A DNA stretch of 64,000 bases from Cristatella mucedo (GCA_009760855.2 WPIO01000043.1:994001-1058000), one strand, 5' to 3'; shown: positions 10,956-61,320, numbered from the stretch's first letter. Notes: generated by a model not told the origin, from the sequence alone. Numbers and translations: made by a program.

Positions 10956-11444
10956 AAGTGTCTGCACAAGCCAGGAGGTAGTATTGCATGCGCCTGTAGC
11001 TTCTACTGTTGTAATTAAGGAAGTGCTCTTACACTAATATATGCCCCGCCTGCAGCAAGTGGTTGGGCAATTGACACAGCTCAGAGTCCGGCCTTTGATG
11101 TAAGGATGTTGCCCGCCACAGATGCACTCCTCCATCTGCGTGAGTCAGCCCTCTCGTATGTGTAGGCGTTGAGGGAATACAGATTGAGTCTCGTTTACCC
11201 CTCACGTTCGCACGCTCGTGTCTCCGTGGGACTCCACAAAACAGCCGCGCCAACAGGAGCCACTGTTACAAAACAGTTGCTCAAGAGCCCGGCTGGAGCA
11301 GTGAGTAAAGATCGTTCAGTGTGCTAGACCAAAAAGGCATGCGTTGCATAAACTGCTTGCGACCGACTAACCGACTTGGGGTTTCAAACAAAAATAAATA
11401 TATGTCCAGGTGGCCTGTTGCACATGGAAGTGTCTCTGCACGAC

Positions 11445-11572
11445 TACGCCAGTCTGCAGTCAAGTCTGCCTACTATCGGCTACGTGACATTGGAAAACTT
11501 CGAGCCTGATTAGGCAGGGACATAACTTCCCAGTTGGTCCATTCATTTGTGGTTGTTTCATTACCATGCAGT
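11445..11572 (+). mobile_element. Short LINE RT fragment
   Basis: The stretch around 'gtctgcctactatcggctacgtgaca' and 'agttggtccattcatttgtg' matches the region of the LINE just upstream of the SRLDFCNSLL segment. It is diverged and lacks both ends. Confidence 0.5.
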
Positions 11573-11608
11573 GAGCCTATGGCCCGCTGGCGTCGATGGT
11601 GGTTGGTT

Positions 11609-12555
11609 TATGGGGGAATGTCAAGAAAATGCCTATAACATTTGTCCAACAATCAAATATGTGCTTATAGTACCTTACGAACTGCAACTAAGTTATAACT
11701 GGGATCGGAAGTTTTGACAACTTCCACATGAAAAAAAAGTGATTATACAAACCACGTCTAACCCGGATGTAAACCGAAAGCAACAAATCTACAATAAAAA
11801 TAATTTGTGACTTGTATCCCAGCTCTTCGAATCTTAGTGGATCGCGATATTTGCTTCTAGCTTGCTGAAATGTATACTTGTGACTTGTATGCAGCTTCAT
11901 TTTCATGGTTTATTGTTGCCTTGTAAATCAAGTAACTCGGTTAATATTTAACGTATCGGTGTAAAATTTGAAATACGAGTTCAGCTCTGCTCGTTGGATC
12001 TTAGTCTTTAGTATTTTTTATTTCGGTTTGATACATTTGGTTCTATACGTCCACGATTAGGGAAAATAACGCTCCTGGACGTCTGATAACGTGCACAGCC
12101 AAAATTATTGAAAAAAAATAAAAATATTCCAGACTAGGGTAAAAAACAAGCAGAGCTGAACTCGCATTTCAAATTTTCTTCCCATGCGTGAAGTATTAGC
12201 ATAGTTATTCAATTTAGAAAGCACCAACTGACCCTGGAAATAAAGCTATATAAAAGTCACAAGAATGCACGTTAACAAGCTTCAAGCATCTCTAGCGATC
12301 TACCAAGGTTAGACAAGTTGGTATACGAGTCACATATAATGCAGAAATGGGTAATTTTTTTATTTCTAGATTTTTGCTTCCAGTGTACATCCGAGTTAGG
12401 CGTGGTTTGCATAACAATTTTTTCTTTCGTGCGGTAGTCGTCAGCACTTCCGATCCCAGTTCTAACATATTTGTCTTTCGAAAGGTACCATAAACACATA
12501 TTCGATTGTCGGACAAATTTTATAAGTATTTTCTTGACTTTTCCCCATGTGGGAC
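11609..12555. repeat. Long inverted repeat (about 0.4-kb arms)
   Basis: The left arm (about 11609-12025) and right arm (about 12117-12555) are imperfect reverse complements, roughly 75-80% identical by eye. Paired landmarks are TGGGGGAATGTCAAGAAAATG with CATTTTCTTGACATTCCCCA-like sequence at 12530-12553, ACTGGGATCGGAAG (11697) with its complement at about 12450-12463, and TTTGAAATACGAGTTCAGCT (11965) with AGCTGAACTCGCATTTCAAA (12154). The centre is AT-rich at about 12030-12110. It could be a foldback DNA transposon or an inverted duplication. No transposase is recognised. Confidence 0.75.
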
Positions 12556-12559
12556 ATGT

Positions 12560-13116
12560 CCGTTTATTGGGAATCGGTTTTGATAGGTTGAGTCGCTGCC
12601 TGCACAGGAGCGGGCAGCGCGGAGCAGGACAGACGGGAGAACGGCTGTATGGTGTAGCGCTGAGAGCGTTAGCGGAATACGCGAGTGTCGAAGCACCCCT
12701 CGGTGTCTGCTTTTCGTCGCTTGTGTTCCGTCGAATGCTTGTTGTCCGAGCGGTAGCTTACAGCAGTTGTGATATCCCTGTAGTTCGTATGGACGTGTGT
12801 ATGTATGTATTGTATGCCGGCTCCTCTGATGAGCCTGCAATGTGGCATGGGCACAGGCCAGTAACCAGCTGGTGGCCAGATGGTGGATTCACTATCAGGG
12901 TCGGCCGGTGCACAGCTGTGGTTCGCCTGTGATGTGGCATGGACACAGGCCGGCAACCTGCTGGTGGGGAGATGGCGGACTGGAGGAGGGGAGGAGGAGA
13001 GACGAGAGTGTGAGAAGGGGGCGAAGGCAGTCGTGTGTCTTGCTGCTCCGTGCCTTGTGCAATAAACCGCTGGCGTTATTCATCGGCTGGCTCTCTGATG
13101 GGTGAATCAAACTACA
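12560..13116 (+). mobile_element. LTR-like block (possible solo LTR)
   Basis: This is a GC-richer block with AATAAA at 13061-13066, then about 50 bp ending near ACTACA, directly against a LINE RT fragment. This resembles the R-U5 side of an LTR. No second LTR, primer-binding site or gag/pol was found, and the left end is unclear. The assignment is inference. Confidence 0.25.
12834..12981 (+). repeat. Two-copy diverged tandem repeat, period about 94 bp
   Basis: A unit containing ATGTGGCATGGGCACAGGCC and AGCTGGTGGCCAGATGGTGG (12840-12887) recurs as ATGTGGCATGGACACAGGCC and TGCTGGTGGGGAGATGGCGG (12933-12981). The repeat lies inside the LTR-like block. Confidence 0.75.
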
Positions 13117-13475
13117 ATCCCGTCTCAACTTTCGTACTTCACACTGCTTTTAGGACTACCGGCCTATGCAATCAAGTGCAAGTGCTAAAGTTGATGCAAA
13201 AAACCTGCAGTTAGACTTGTCTGTCGTGAGTGTCACAGTTGCACATTGTACTCCTTCCCGCCGATCTGCACGGGCTCCCTACCAAGCAGCGCATCTAATT
13301 CATGGTTCCGACATTGACTTTTAGGCCCATTCATTCTTTTGGCCCAGCTACCTAAGCAGAACTTCTCCTCAATCACACTGGGCGTCGTATCCCTTACCCT
13401 TCTTACTCAAACAGTTTAGCTGTGCCTCGAATCAACTACAAATCCTTCGGTGATACGAACGGGCTTAAATTGCAT
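13117..13475 (+). mobile_element. LINE RT C-terminal fragment
   Basis: It starts exactly at the codons for the SRLDF-like segment (TCCCGTCTCAACTTTCGTAC) and continues through the LHWLPVK-like and final FKxxLK regions in degraded form. It abuts the LTR-like block. Confidence 0.65.
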
Positions 13476-13585
13476 ACAGCAGGCACGCGTTTTTTTGAGG
13501 GTTAACTGTGCCTCCTCCACTTAGGTGAAACTTCAGTGGAGGAATGACAGAGCGAATGGATCTGTTTGGTTGGTGCTCGCGGTCG

Positions 13586-13777
<192 letters not shown>

Positions 13778-13999
13778 TCTCGTCGACTTCAAAGGTTCCG
13801 CCTGCAGCAGCCAGTCTCAAAATTTCGGCCGGTCAAACCTCTGAGTGGAACTCACTGCCTGGCCTTCTATTACGATCGGCGAAGAAGTGAAGTTTAAGAC
13901 ATTTGGCCTCTGATTCGGTGCGCTTTAGGTTTTAGGTAGTCATAGCTTTGTAATGTTAATGGCTTATATGCGCCTACATACATCCTTGGTAATGATTGT

Positions 14000-14075
14000 G
14001 AATGTGCATATTTTCGTTGTATAGCGTCCTAAGAGAAATCCATCGCTATTCGGACGCTTCAAATATGAGACAGGG
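14000..14075 (-). repeat. SINE/LINE tail fragment
   Basis: The antisense TTGTATAGCGTCCTAAGAGA ... TTCGGACGCTTCAAATATG segment is the 3' part of SINE family A without its tRNA-like head. Confidence 0.55.
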
Positions 14076-14089
14076 CTTAAGCCCACGAA

Positions 14090-14280
14090 TTGCACGCTGA
14101 CCCTGTGCATGTCACCCCTAACCATGTTATTCATGTTTATCAAGTATGATATTACTCACCATTCAATCGAGCTTCCTTTTGCAGCAAATGTGAAGCGCCT
14201 AGAAAGAGATTGAGTTCTCTGAGCGCGCTTTATCAAGTGCATTATTATTATTGTTATTATTATTATTATTATTATTAAAC
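14090..14280 (+). mobile_element. LINE 3' end
   Basis: It carries the second 3'-UTR direct-repeat unit, the terminal hairpin (GAAGCGCCTAGAAAGAG...GAGCGCGCTTTATCAAG) and an (ATT)n tail to 14277. It is strongly 5'-truncated. Confidence 0.8.
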
Positions 14281-14879
14281 CGGCCATCATTTAAATTCAC
14301 CCTTAACTTGATTTGAGGCTAGCACCTAAACCGCTGGGCCGAACCTACCCTGCGAGTCTTCCAATCACTCTATAGCTGGCTTGCAAAATGCATCTGCATA
14401 GTGGCATTAATTCGCTAAATGGCATTGCTCAATATTCATAAATGGCGATCAACAGCTAGTATCCTCCATCATTAATGTGAGTAGGCTGTTGGTACTTTCA
14501 TCAACCGACCGAGAAAGAATTCGTTTTCCTAAGCCGGTCTAAGGACTAGGTAGCTGTATGTTGTGTTGCACTGGTTCCAAAGCGAGACGGTCAGTCTTAG
14601 CGACGGTTTTCCGGTGGCTCAGTTCATTGAAGCTGAGCCTTTTAACAGCTATACGTTTATACGCGCGATACGCGGTGAATCGTTTTCAAATTAAATACCC
14701 GGTACCATAAATTGTTGGTGGGTACACGCTTGTATATACAGGCGCTCGCATTGCAGGTGGAGTTATAACGATAAGGGGGCCTTGAAAAAAGGCTTCCGGT
14801 AGCGCATCAGTAGCTATTGCATTGCGATTCGCATAGGTTCGGATAATTATTTTAGACTCCGCAAACCGAAATAAGTCGG

Positions 14880-16050
14880 CGGATGGGCGCTCTATGCGGG
14901 GGCGGGGCGGCAAGGCCATATTACCGATGCGCCGCGGGAGCACAATTCCGGTTCCGTCTGAAGGTCAAGTACGCCGCAAGTGTTTTCCACGCTGGAGTGT
15001 GAGCCTCTGAGTGATTGGTGTAGAAGTTCATCGGCGCATATCTGCCGGTCGCTAAATCGATTTGAAGTAGCGTCTTCGGCGGTAGAGTCCGAAGCATCTG
15101 CGTGCGCGATAGTCTCATATTGGTGAGCGCGCGCCGTACTCATCTAGCGGTAGACTCGTGCTCTGAGTAAGTACGCCGCGGTGTAAACCGCCGCAGCCTC
15201 CTTCAGCGCGCAGCTGCTGCCGCTTTGCCCCGATCCTCCGCTGCAGCTGCGGTCATGGCAGTGCGAAGGCCCGCTCGGCGGTAGTCGACCATAGCCGTAG
15301 CCGCTTAGTTTCGTCGCCGCCCTCGTCTACCCGCCGTCTCTCGCCCGGTTTGCCTGCCGACGGTCGGTAGTCGTCGTCTGCTCACGGATTGAGCACTTAT
15401 CTCGAATCGGTCGATCTTTTTCTGACGGACTGAACTGGATGCCTTATCCGGCATCGAATCGCCTGCTCGGCCGCAACTCCGGCCTCTTGTCTCAACCCTA
15501 CCTAGTGGGTGTAGGGCCCGGTGACCATTTTTGTCCTGTTCCGTCCCATTCCATTTAATGGTCGGAGCTTCTTGGTGCTCTAGTTGCTTCTGCTTTTCAC
15601 TTCCCTCAACCGCAGCCGCTCTCTCGCAGTCCTCGGCGACGTTAAGGCCTGGTTACGAACCCCTGCCCCCTTCGTTCCCGGCAGCCTTTCTCGCCACCTC
15701 CGCCGCGCCGCTTCGTCGCGCGAGCTCCAGCGCTAGGCGATTGTGCTGCTTTGTCGCGAGCTCGTTTCTCGTCTCATGTTTTACCCGGTCTCCTAAAGCT
15801 TGATTGTTGTCGAATGGCTTAGGAATGCATCCGATAGTTTGCCTTGGCATCGTGCCGACACAGGGCGAAGTAGTTTTTTCTAATTGGCGGGTAAGACTCG
15901 GGGTGCCTGCGGTTCGCGCGGCACAAGTCCTTTCCCCTCGTCCTGCTTGATCACCGGCTACGATTAGCACGCTATCGAAGAAGGAGAAGCGCCAAGCGCT
16001 GGCGTTGGTGGCTGCTGCTGCATTGTACGAATCCTGCTCGCAAAGTGGTC
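14880..16050. promoter_or_regulatory. GC-rich, CpG-rich block; candidate promoter region
   Basis: Compared with its surroundings this block is rich in G+C and CpG. It includes a GC-box-like GGGGGCGGGGCGG (about 14897) and a good donor-like TGA|GTAAGTAC near 15166. It lies 1.3-2.5 kb upstream of the MTO1 start codon. It could hold the MTO1 transcription start and a non-coding first exon, or the start of a divergent gene. A minus-strand open frame (15653-15970) has a basic, helical look but no recognised domain. There is no TATA box I would defend. Confidence 0.35.
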
Positions 16051-16439
16051 GAAACTTCCGCTTTTAGTTTGACGAGATTCTTTTCGGGTTGACTTTCATG
16101 TCAGCGCTGTGCCACTTCCCTGCGGTAGCTCTGTAGCACGATGCCACTGCAGACCTGGGCTGGGTAATACCAGTTGCTGCAGACGGGTCTGGCCCGACGA
16201 CACTTAGGTGAGCCAGTCGTTCACTTGAGTGATACGTGATCTTATTCAAAAATGTGCCGATAGGGATGGAGGTAATTGTACTACTGTGTATTGCTTGACG
16301 AAGCTTGTATCTTTGGTCTGCCCATTTGTTTTCGATAGGTGCAGAGGTTTCTGAAAGCCCATCCATTCCAGTGGGGCATTCGACAGCGAACCCCACCTCT
16401 AGCCGCTTGGTGGCATATTTGAGGCCGATGTCAATTTAT

Positions 16440-16990
16440 AGTGGCCATTTATACCATTGCACTGTTAATTGGACTGACAGGACTATATCATATTGTACTG
16501 CAGCATCTTTGGCTCCCCACCAAGCAGCGATTCCACTTCAAGGTTTTATCACTCACGTCTCTTGCTTCAGCCTGCCTATTAGAAATACTCACCCAGCAGG
16601 CTAGGCGCTATACCACGCTTTCTTCTGATTCAATGTCGTTATGCTGTACCTCGAACCAATTTTAAATTCTTTGTAGATCGTGTGTTTAATTCATTTCCTC
16701 TGAAAGCTCAACAGTCACTCCCGACTAACGTCACGACATTATAGACTCGAAGCCTTTTTTAAACGGAACCTAAAAAACGCAGGTGTTCTTGACAGCATTA
16801 GTTGGGTCCTTGTCGATAGTCCGTTGTATACTTATACTTGCTGAATCTGTGCATGCTATCGATAATCATGTACATACTTCCACTGCAGCATATGTAAAGT
16901 GCCTGGAAAGAGGTTTAGTTCTCTGAGGTTTCTATGCACATTTCTTATTATTATTATTGTTATTTTCTTATTATTTTTCTTTGCTTTGTG
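16440..16990 (+). mobile_element. Old, diverged LINE 3' region
   Basis: Degraded RT C-terminal sequence (around 'ctccccaccaagcagcgattccacttcaag') is followed by a 3' UTR, the hairpin remnant AAAGTGCCTGGAAAGAGG and an ATT-rich tail. It is older than the copies inside the gene. Confidence 0.55.
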
Positions 16991-17339
16991 AATTAATTCA
17001 TAAAAACGGTGCGCTGGCTTTACAAGCCTGTCACATATGAGGTGGGCTTGAGCACTTTGGCTCTTAGGCCTTGGGCGGCACAACTCCAAAATGGGCAGAT
17101 TGCCTGTCATAAATGACTCTCTGGTAAGGTCAGGGTTCATCTAAGTCCTTTGAAAAGAAGATGAGGCGTCATCTTAAACACTTCCTTTATAAACTACTGC
17201 AAGAAGGTTCGATCCCCGGCTAGTTATTGGCACAGTGGCTAACATCGCTGTGAGTGCAGCAATGTTTGGATTTCGATAGTCATCGTGCATATGCCCTTGC
17301 CGTGCGTGCCACCCTTTTAAGCAGCTTTCTCATGCATTG

Positions 17340-17350
17340 CTGTTTTGTAG
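17340..17350 (+). other. Possible 3' splice site before MTO1 exon 1
   Basis: A pyrimidine-rich run ending TGTTTTGTAG precedes the start codon by 34 bp. If used, the upstream 5' UTR is carried on a separate exon, perhaps in the GC-rich block at 14.9-16.0 kb. Confidence 0.3.
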
Positions 17351-17384
17351 GAATCCAGTGATTGGCTTAATCACCATTGTCACC

Positions 17385-56355
<38,971 letters not shown>

Positions 56356-56429
56356 CAATCTTAATTCCTTGCTTTTACCTCTCGCCTTGTTTTATTTTCA
56401 ACTGTAAAAAAGGGTCAAATTAGATTGGT

Positions 56430-56435
56430 AATAAA
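56430..56435 (+). terminator. MTO1: Likely MTO1 poly(A) signal (AATAAA)
   Basis: The first canonical AATAAA after the stop codon, 75 bp downstream, in an AT-rich context. A GT/T-rich element is not obvious. Confidence 0.55.
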
Positions 56436-56439
56436 TAGG

Positions 56440-57160
56440 ATGATCATATCGAAGAACCTGTTTCTAAGGTACCCATCTACTTATGGGTAGGCTACTTCGC
56501 TAAGTGCTTGCTCTGCTCGTAGTGAGTCGAAGGTGCCCTTAGTGCGATGAGTGAGTTGGATGTCAACAACGCTTGGGGTCAGAGCATAACCTTTGCGGCT
56601 AAACCTCTGTAACTTGCATAAGCATTGCATAGGCAGAGCCGAGTGAGCATGGTGCAAAAGCATTTGCTGGCAACGTGGCGAGCATTTAGAGAACGATCTC
56701 GGGCAAATGCCTACAGCAGATTGGACCCAAACACGTGGTTGGTGATAGAGCAGAGGACTTGTCTTTCTTTCTCACTTTGAAGATAACTGTCACTTTGGCA
56801 CCTTTTGATTGTCGACCAAAGCGTATATTGGTTCCTCCCTTGCTTGTGATAAACCGTTCTTCAGTTAGAGAACGAAGAGAGCGAGAAGAAACAGATAGTG
56901 CAGAAGGTTGGAGAGGACGAAGAAAAGTTGGTGCTGGTTTCAAGTCATACTCACCTCAATGATTTTAAAAGATACGTTGGCTGTGTGCTATTGTTTCGTC
57001 AAGCAGCACTGGCCTCGACAACATTTAGTTCAATGCACGAGCTTGTCTCTAAGCTACGGTCTTGTACTAGAAATCAGACTATTTAAGTAGAATGATAAAT
57101 GGCAGGAAATAGAATTTTAGGATAAGCTGTGTGACGGAAACATGAAAAAGGCATAACAAA
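56440..57160. other. No supported gene downstream of MTO1
   Basis: At 56686-56962 both strands are open. The minus-strand reading has a basic segment (GGTNIRFGRQSKGAKVTVIF). I recognise no family and see no clear splice or start context. Confidence 0.25.
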
Positions 57161-57161
57161 T

Positions 57162-57297
57162 ACTAGCTGATATAACAACCTCTTTTGTGTAGCGATAGAA
57201 GAGCCTTTACGGCTATCACCACCGCAGGATTTGAACCTACGACCTCGGGACCTAGGTCGTGAAAAGCAACCACCTTACCTAGTGTGCCATCACGATA
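57162..57297 (-). mobile_element. tRNA-derived SINE (family B)
   Basis: CTGATATAACAACCTCTTTT, AGAAGAGCCTTTACGGCTAT, GCAGGATTTGAACCTACGAC (B box reverse), and ACCACCTTACCTAGTGTGCC (A box reverse). Confidence 0.75.
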
Positions 57298-58167
57298 CAC
57301 AAAGCATCTGCTCAACCTGGCGGTAAGAGTTACCTGACCTGCACAGTCAGTCATAATAATAATGCTATTATTATCATGTGATAAAGCATTCACATAGGCA
57401 CCCGAACAACTATATCTCGGTCTAGGTGCTTCAAAAAGATAGAATGGAAGTATTTCAACATATATGCTATCGTAACAGGTACAGTAAAAGCTTACATAAA
57501 CACATAAAGAATGTACATGGATGAAGCCTACGCTGTATATTTTAGTGAGCTTACATGTCAGAAGATATTCATTTGCTAGAGCTCCAGACTGTAGGTGCAT
57601 GGTAATTGGAGGCATGGTCTTCCTTTGGTTTGAGGTCGATTATACGAATATTTGTGGTCGTCTGTAAAATCTTATGTAGCCGATTAAAGCTAGACAAATC
57701 GGGCACGACGAGTACATCACTATCTGAAGCTTCTATTATAAAATCGATGTGTTACAGCCCGTGGCTCTTTACGACAGAGGTCGTGTGATATTCGGGAGTT
57801 TGCTAGCATGAAGTGAGAAGTAGTGAGTGGCCTCAGAAAACGAAGTGCCCAAAGCTGATGCGACACATCAGACCGCCGCGTTGGACAAGTATTATGTTGC
57901 TGCACAGTACAAACCATACCGAAAGCATCATTCGCCAAAAGTGTACGTGGGCTGTTTTGTTTAGAGTCGCTGCTGCTTGACTGCCAATCAGCTCAGACCG
58001 TTCGACGAAGCTAACCACTACGAACTTGGGCTTCCACTGAATGCTGTTCAGCTAAGTACACCATGGGAAGCAATTTGGCTCTATTCCGTCCAATAAACCC
58101 TGAAGTAAGGACAAGCACAAATGATCCCGTGAAGCATCACGAAAGACGAGTCGGTGAGGAGCATATA

Positions 58168-58230
58168 CAGTTGTCCCGCGCCACATCGAGCTTCAACTTT
58201 CGTGGCTTCGCCCTATCGCGATTTTTTTAA
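58168..58230 (+). repeat. Possible pogo/Tigger-type transposon terminal repeat
   Basis: TATA|CAGTTGTCCCGCGCCACATC, followed by TCGTGGCTTCGCCCTATCGC and GATTTTTTTAAA. The TA flank and the CAG-TGTCCC-like start followed by CG-rich then T-rich sequence are typical of pogo/Tigger elements. I could not find the opposite end or a transposase. Confidence 0.3.
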
Positions 58231-59935
58231 ATAAAGGTGTATTCATTAAAAGTTGATCGAGATAGTGAAAATGGTGCAGCCTTCGTTCGGTTGTCAGAGT
58301 CAAATATACAACCCTATATTACGATTAAAACTACTGTATGCATTGAACGTAGGCTTCTGTATTAGAGCGTCGCAGCAAATCCTTCAACAAAATCCTTCAG
58401 GTGCGACCACTCGAGATTGGGCAAAAACCTTTTTTCTAAGATCGGCTGTGGTGATATGAAACCAATCCAGAGCCTGGTCGGTGCTCACTGATTGGCTACG
58501 AAATGATTAGATACTGACTGAACTACAACAATATTTGATTTATAGCGAAAGAATCGTTGAGGGAAATTCAGTTATCACGGTGGAGTCTGGAGCTCATTTA
58601 CAGCGACAAACGAGGGACGTAATGGCCGATTATGACTAAGGCAACAGAAGATAAAGCAAGAGACATGTAAGATAGCGGGAATAAGATGCAGCCGGTCTCT
58701 GGAGCAGCGCAGAAGTAGAAACACGTGGCACCAACAGAGTGAAAGCGTGAGAGAAAGAAGAAAGTAAGCACAAAAAAGCACTCTGGCAAGGGGAGAGGTA
58801 AAATGACCGTAAAGATTCGTACTCCTCGATCCCTCCTACGACTGAGGATTTGGATACTGAGGATTTCAGCCAGCAGTTTGCTTGAACGGCGAGGAAACAA
58901 TAATGAATTTTGGCATGCGCTGCTTGGCTGCTTGCTTTGACCAGAAGTAAGCATAGGAAAATCGCTTTGCATCGAGTGGAAATGGTTATAGATTTTGATG
59001 GAAGACCACTGGATACAAGCCACTTCGAAAAGAATTGCCTGAGTCAATGCCGAGGTTACTGACACTGTTTGCGAAACTCGGCCAAACGCCAAGCTCTTGC
59101 ACCGTCACTTACAAAACGCACGAGAGAGTTTGAGTGGGTGCTCACTTAGGAGAGGAATAAGGAGTTTTTATTAAGTAGACGACGGGCGATGTTGACTCAC
59201 TGCTGCTTTCGAGTCAGAAATTACTGCTCAACGATATCTTCGCATCTAGAGCCATAGCTGCTACTTACATTCCAGTTGTTGTATGCTGATTATTTTGGCT
59301 CAGTTAGGCTTCTTGCCTTTATTCTTAGCGTGCAATGAAGCTTGATATCGTGAGGCCTCCAAAAGCCGCTTAGGTTTTGAGTGGACTTAAGAAAAGCTAC
59401 AGCTTAGTACTAAATCAGTCGCCGATGCTTTGCCGGATCACAGAAGTGAATAGTGCATGTGCACTCGGGTGAATCGCACAAAGTCTCTCTGCCAATGATT
59501 ACGGGTATATACTTAGCGAGTGTGTTAGGGTACATGCGTGCGACTGCCTCCGAACTCTCCACTCCGGAAAACTCTAAAGGTTCAGAGTGAGAGCTGCCGA
59601 GAGCGGTGGGCGCTCACACCGTGCGCTGGCGTCGAATACCTCGCTCTCTGTGTGGCAAATCTGTAGTTGGGTGAAGTCCATTCGTGGCTAATCGTGGCAG
59701 GGCTGTACTTCTTCCGCTCTACATCGCGAACATTTACGGTTGCCAAGATGCACGACCCCGCTGCCACTCAAGTTAATATTTTGACGTTTAGGATTTAGCC
59801 GAGTCAGTGCAGGACCTGAGAGAGCGCCCGAGGCTTTGCTGCGTTTGCTGTTGTAGGATGAACTAAAGTACCGCGGAATGCCGAGAAATACTAAGGAATA
59901 TTTGAGTTTACTTGCAGTATAAATTAATGACACTC
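58231..59935. other. Intergenic; nothing supported
   Basis: A 164-codon minus-strand open stretch (58598-59092) is hydrophobic in part but has no ATG start, domain or splice context that I can defend. Confidence 0.3.
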
Positions 59936-59944
59936 GTACTTAGC

Positions 59945-60310
59945 TACCTTGAATCTTTTGGAGACTGCCTCTTTAATCCGTACGCTCCGAAAGGCGTGAC
60001 CTCACTTCCGATGGTGTTGCTACACCCCCTGATTTGATCACATTTAAAAAGAAGCTAAAATGAATCTATTGCAACATTTAGTGGGTTCTTGTGATTCTTC
60101 CTTGTTGTGCTTATGCGTGCTGACTGTGCAAGCTGCCACTAACCATATTTGCATGCTTTCCCTACGTATATCACCTCTAACCATGTTATGCTTGTTGAAA
60201 TTGATCATGCTACCATTAATCCTTCAATCGTACTTCCTTTGCAGCAAATGTAAAGTGCAAAATAGAGATTAAGTTCTCTGAGGGTGCTGTACAAACATAT
60301 TATTTTATTA
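59945..60310 (+). mobile_element. LINE 3' end, diverged
   Basis: NLESFGDCLFNPYAPKGVTS-like RT end, the 3' UTR with one repeat unit, GCAGCAAATGTAAAGTGCAA, and a T-rich end. Confidence 0.65.
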
Positions 60311-60939
60311 TAAGCCCTGAGCAATGCCGACCATCCGGCTTGCAGTGACCGAAGCTGCCAGAGATAGTGCAGCTTGTGGACGTGCATCAAGTCCCAGGTA
60401 ATCGACTGCCAAGCTATAGAAGCGGCGACTGATGACTGACGTTGACCAGCGACTTCCAACTGAAGGCCGAACTCGTGTCGCATTAGGCGCCTGTTAGTGT
60501 AAATGCGTGCCATTTGCTGTACAACCAGCGAGTACAATTCATTAAAACCACCCAAACACGCATTTCAGTCTTGCATCCTAATCCAGTGCGCTGGCACTCA
60601 CGCTCTGCTCATTCTGCAGTCACGGAGTAAAGAAATCCTAGCGGTTCGTCCACCACACTCACGGGTAATTTAGCTGAATCTCGAGGCCAAACCCTTTGTT
60701 GCCTTGGATTCCTATGTGGCTAAAGATCTGGAGCTATATTAATTTTCATCGCGTCATCCGCTGCAAGAACATGCTTAAAGCGAAACAAAAACCCCAATGG
60801 TGACCAAGGTGACAGCCGACGTCCACGTCGATAAGGTTTTTTCGGTTAATCGTTAAAAAATGTATGAGCGTCACCCTACTAACCAATCATTTGGTAAGCG
60901 TCAAACAAATATAGCTATAATTTCTTACGGCGTCTGTAA

Positions 60940-61320
60940 AATAATTCGTTTGCTCGACTCGCGTGGTTTCTTGAGTCCGTGCGCAGAAGCAGAAGCGAAT
61001 CCCGCGACGGAAGCGCTTCGCAGCGAAGACTTCCGCACGTCCTTCGAGCGAGTCGCGTTTTCAAGCTTTGTGCAAGAGTAACATGGCTGCGACGCGTAGG
61101 CTACAAAAGGTACTTAGCGCTTTTGCTGTGTATCGTATGGCGAAGTTACTGCACTTACACAGGCGTGTTTGTATTGGACGCATTTGCTGCAAGCGTGCGA
61201 AGCGGGGTTGGACGTCAGCGTCCGGCGACTGCTGGTTCCGACTGGTCAAGTGGCAACTCCTCGCGGCCGACTCGTGTTTGCATCGTGATCGAACAGTGTA
61301 AATACTTACTCGCATCGAAA
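60940..61320 (+). promoter_or_regulatory. GC-rich, CpG-rich block around a likely gene start
   Basis: CpG is dense from about 60960 to 61280, flanked by AT-rich DNA. The block contains the ATG mini-exon at 61083, as expected for a housekeeping promoter and first exon. No TATA box is evident. Confidence 0.4.
61083..61109 (+). CDS. Candidate first coding exon of a UBE2L3-like E2 enzyme
   Basis: An ATG in good context (GTAACATGG) begins MAATRRLQK, followed by a donor-like AAG|GTACTT at 61110 in phase 0. The known animal UBE2L3 family begins Met-Ala-Ala-Ser-Arg-Arg-Leu-x-Lys followed by Glu-Leu, so these nine codons fit the expected N-terminus of this ubiquitin-conjugating enzyme. The next exon (expected ELxxIRKxGMKNF) is not in the remaining 2.9 kb, so the gene would continue beyond 64000. 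Nine residues are weak evidence. The same frame also runs on to a stop at 61301. Confidence 0.4.

Noticed and set aside
56686-56962. Small gene on either strand just after MTO1
   Set aside because: Both strands are open over about 80 codons, and the minus reading has a basic segment. I recognise no family and see no clear start, so I leave it unassigned.
58598-59092. 164-codon minus-strand open frame
   Set aside because: It does not start with ATG, has no domain, and its hydrophobic run comes from a low-complexity stretch. There is no splice or promoter support.
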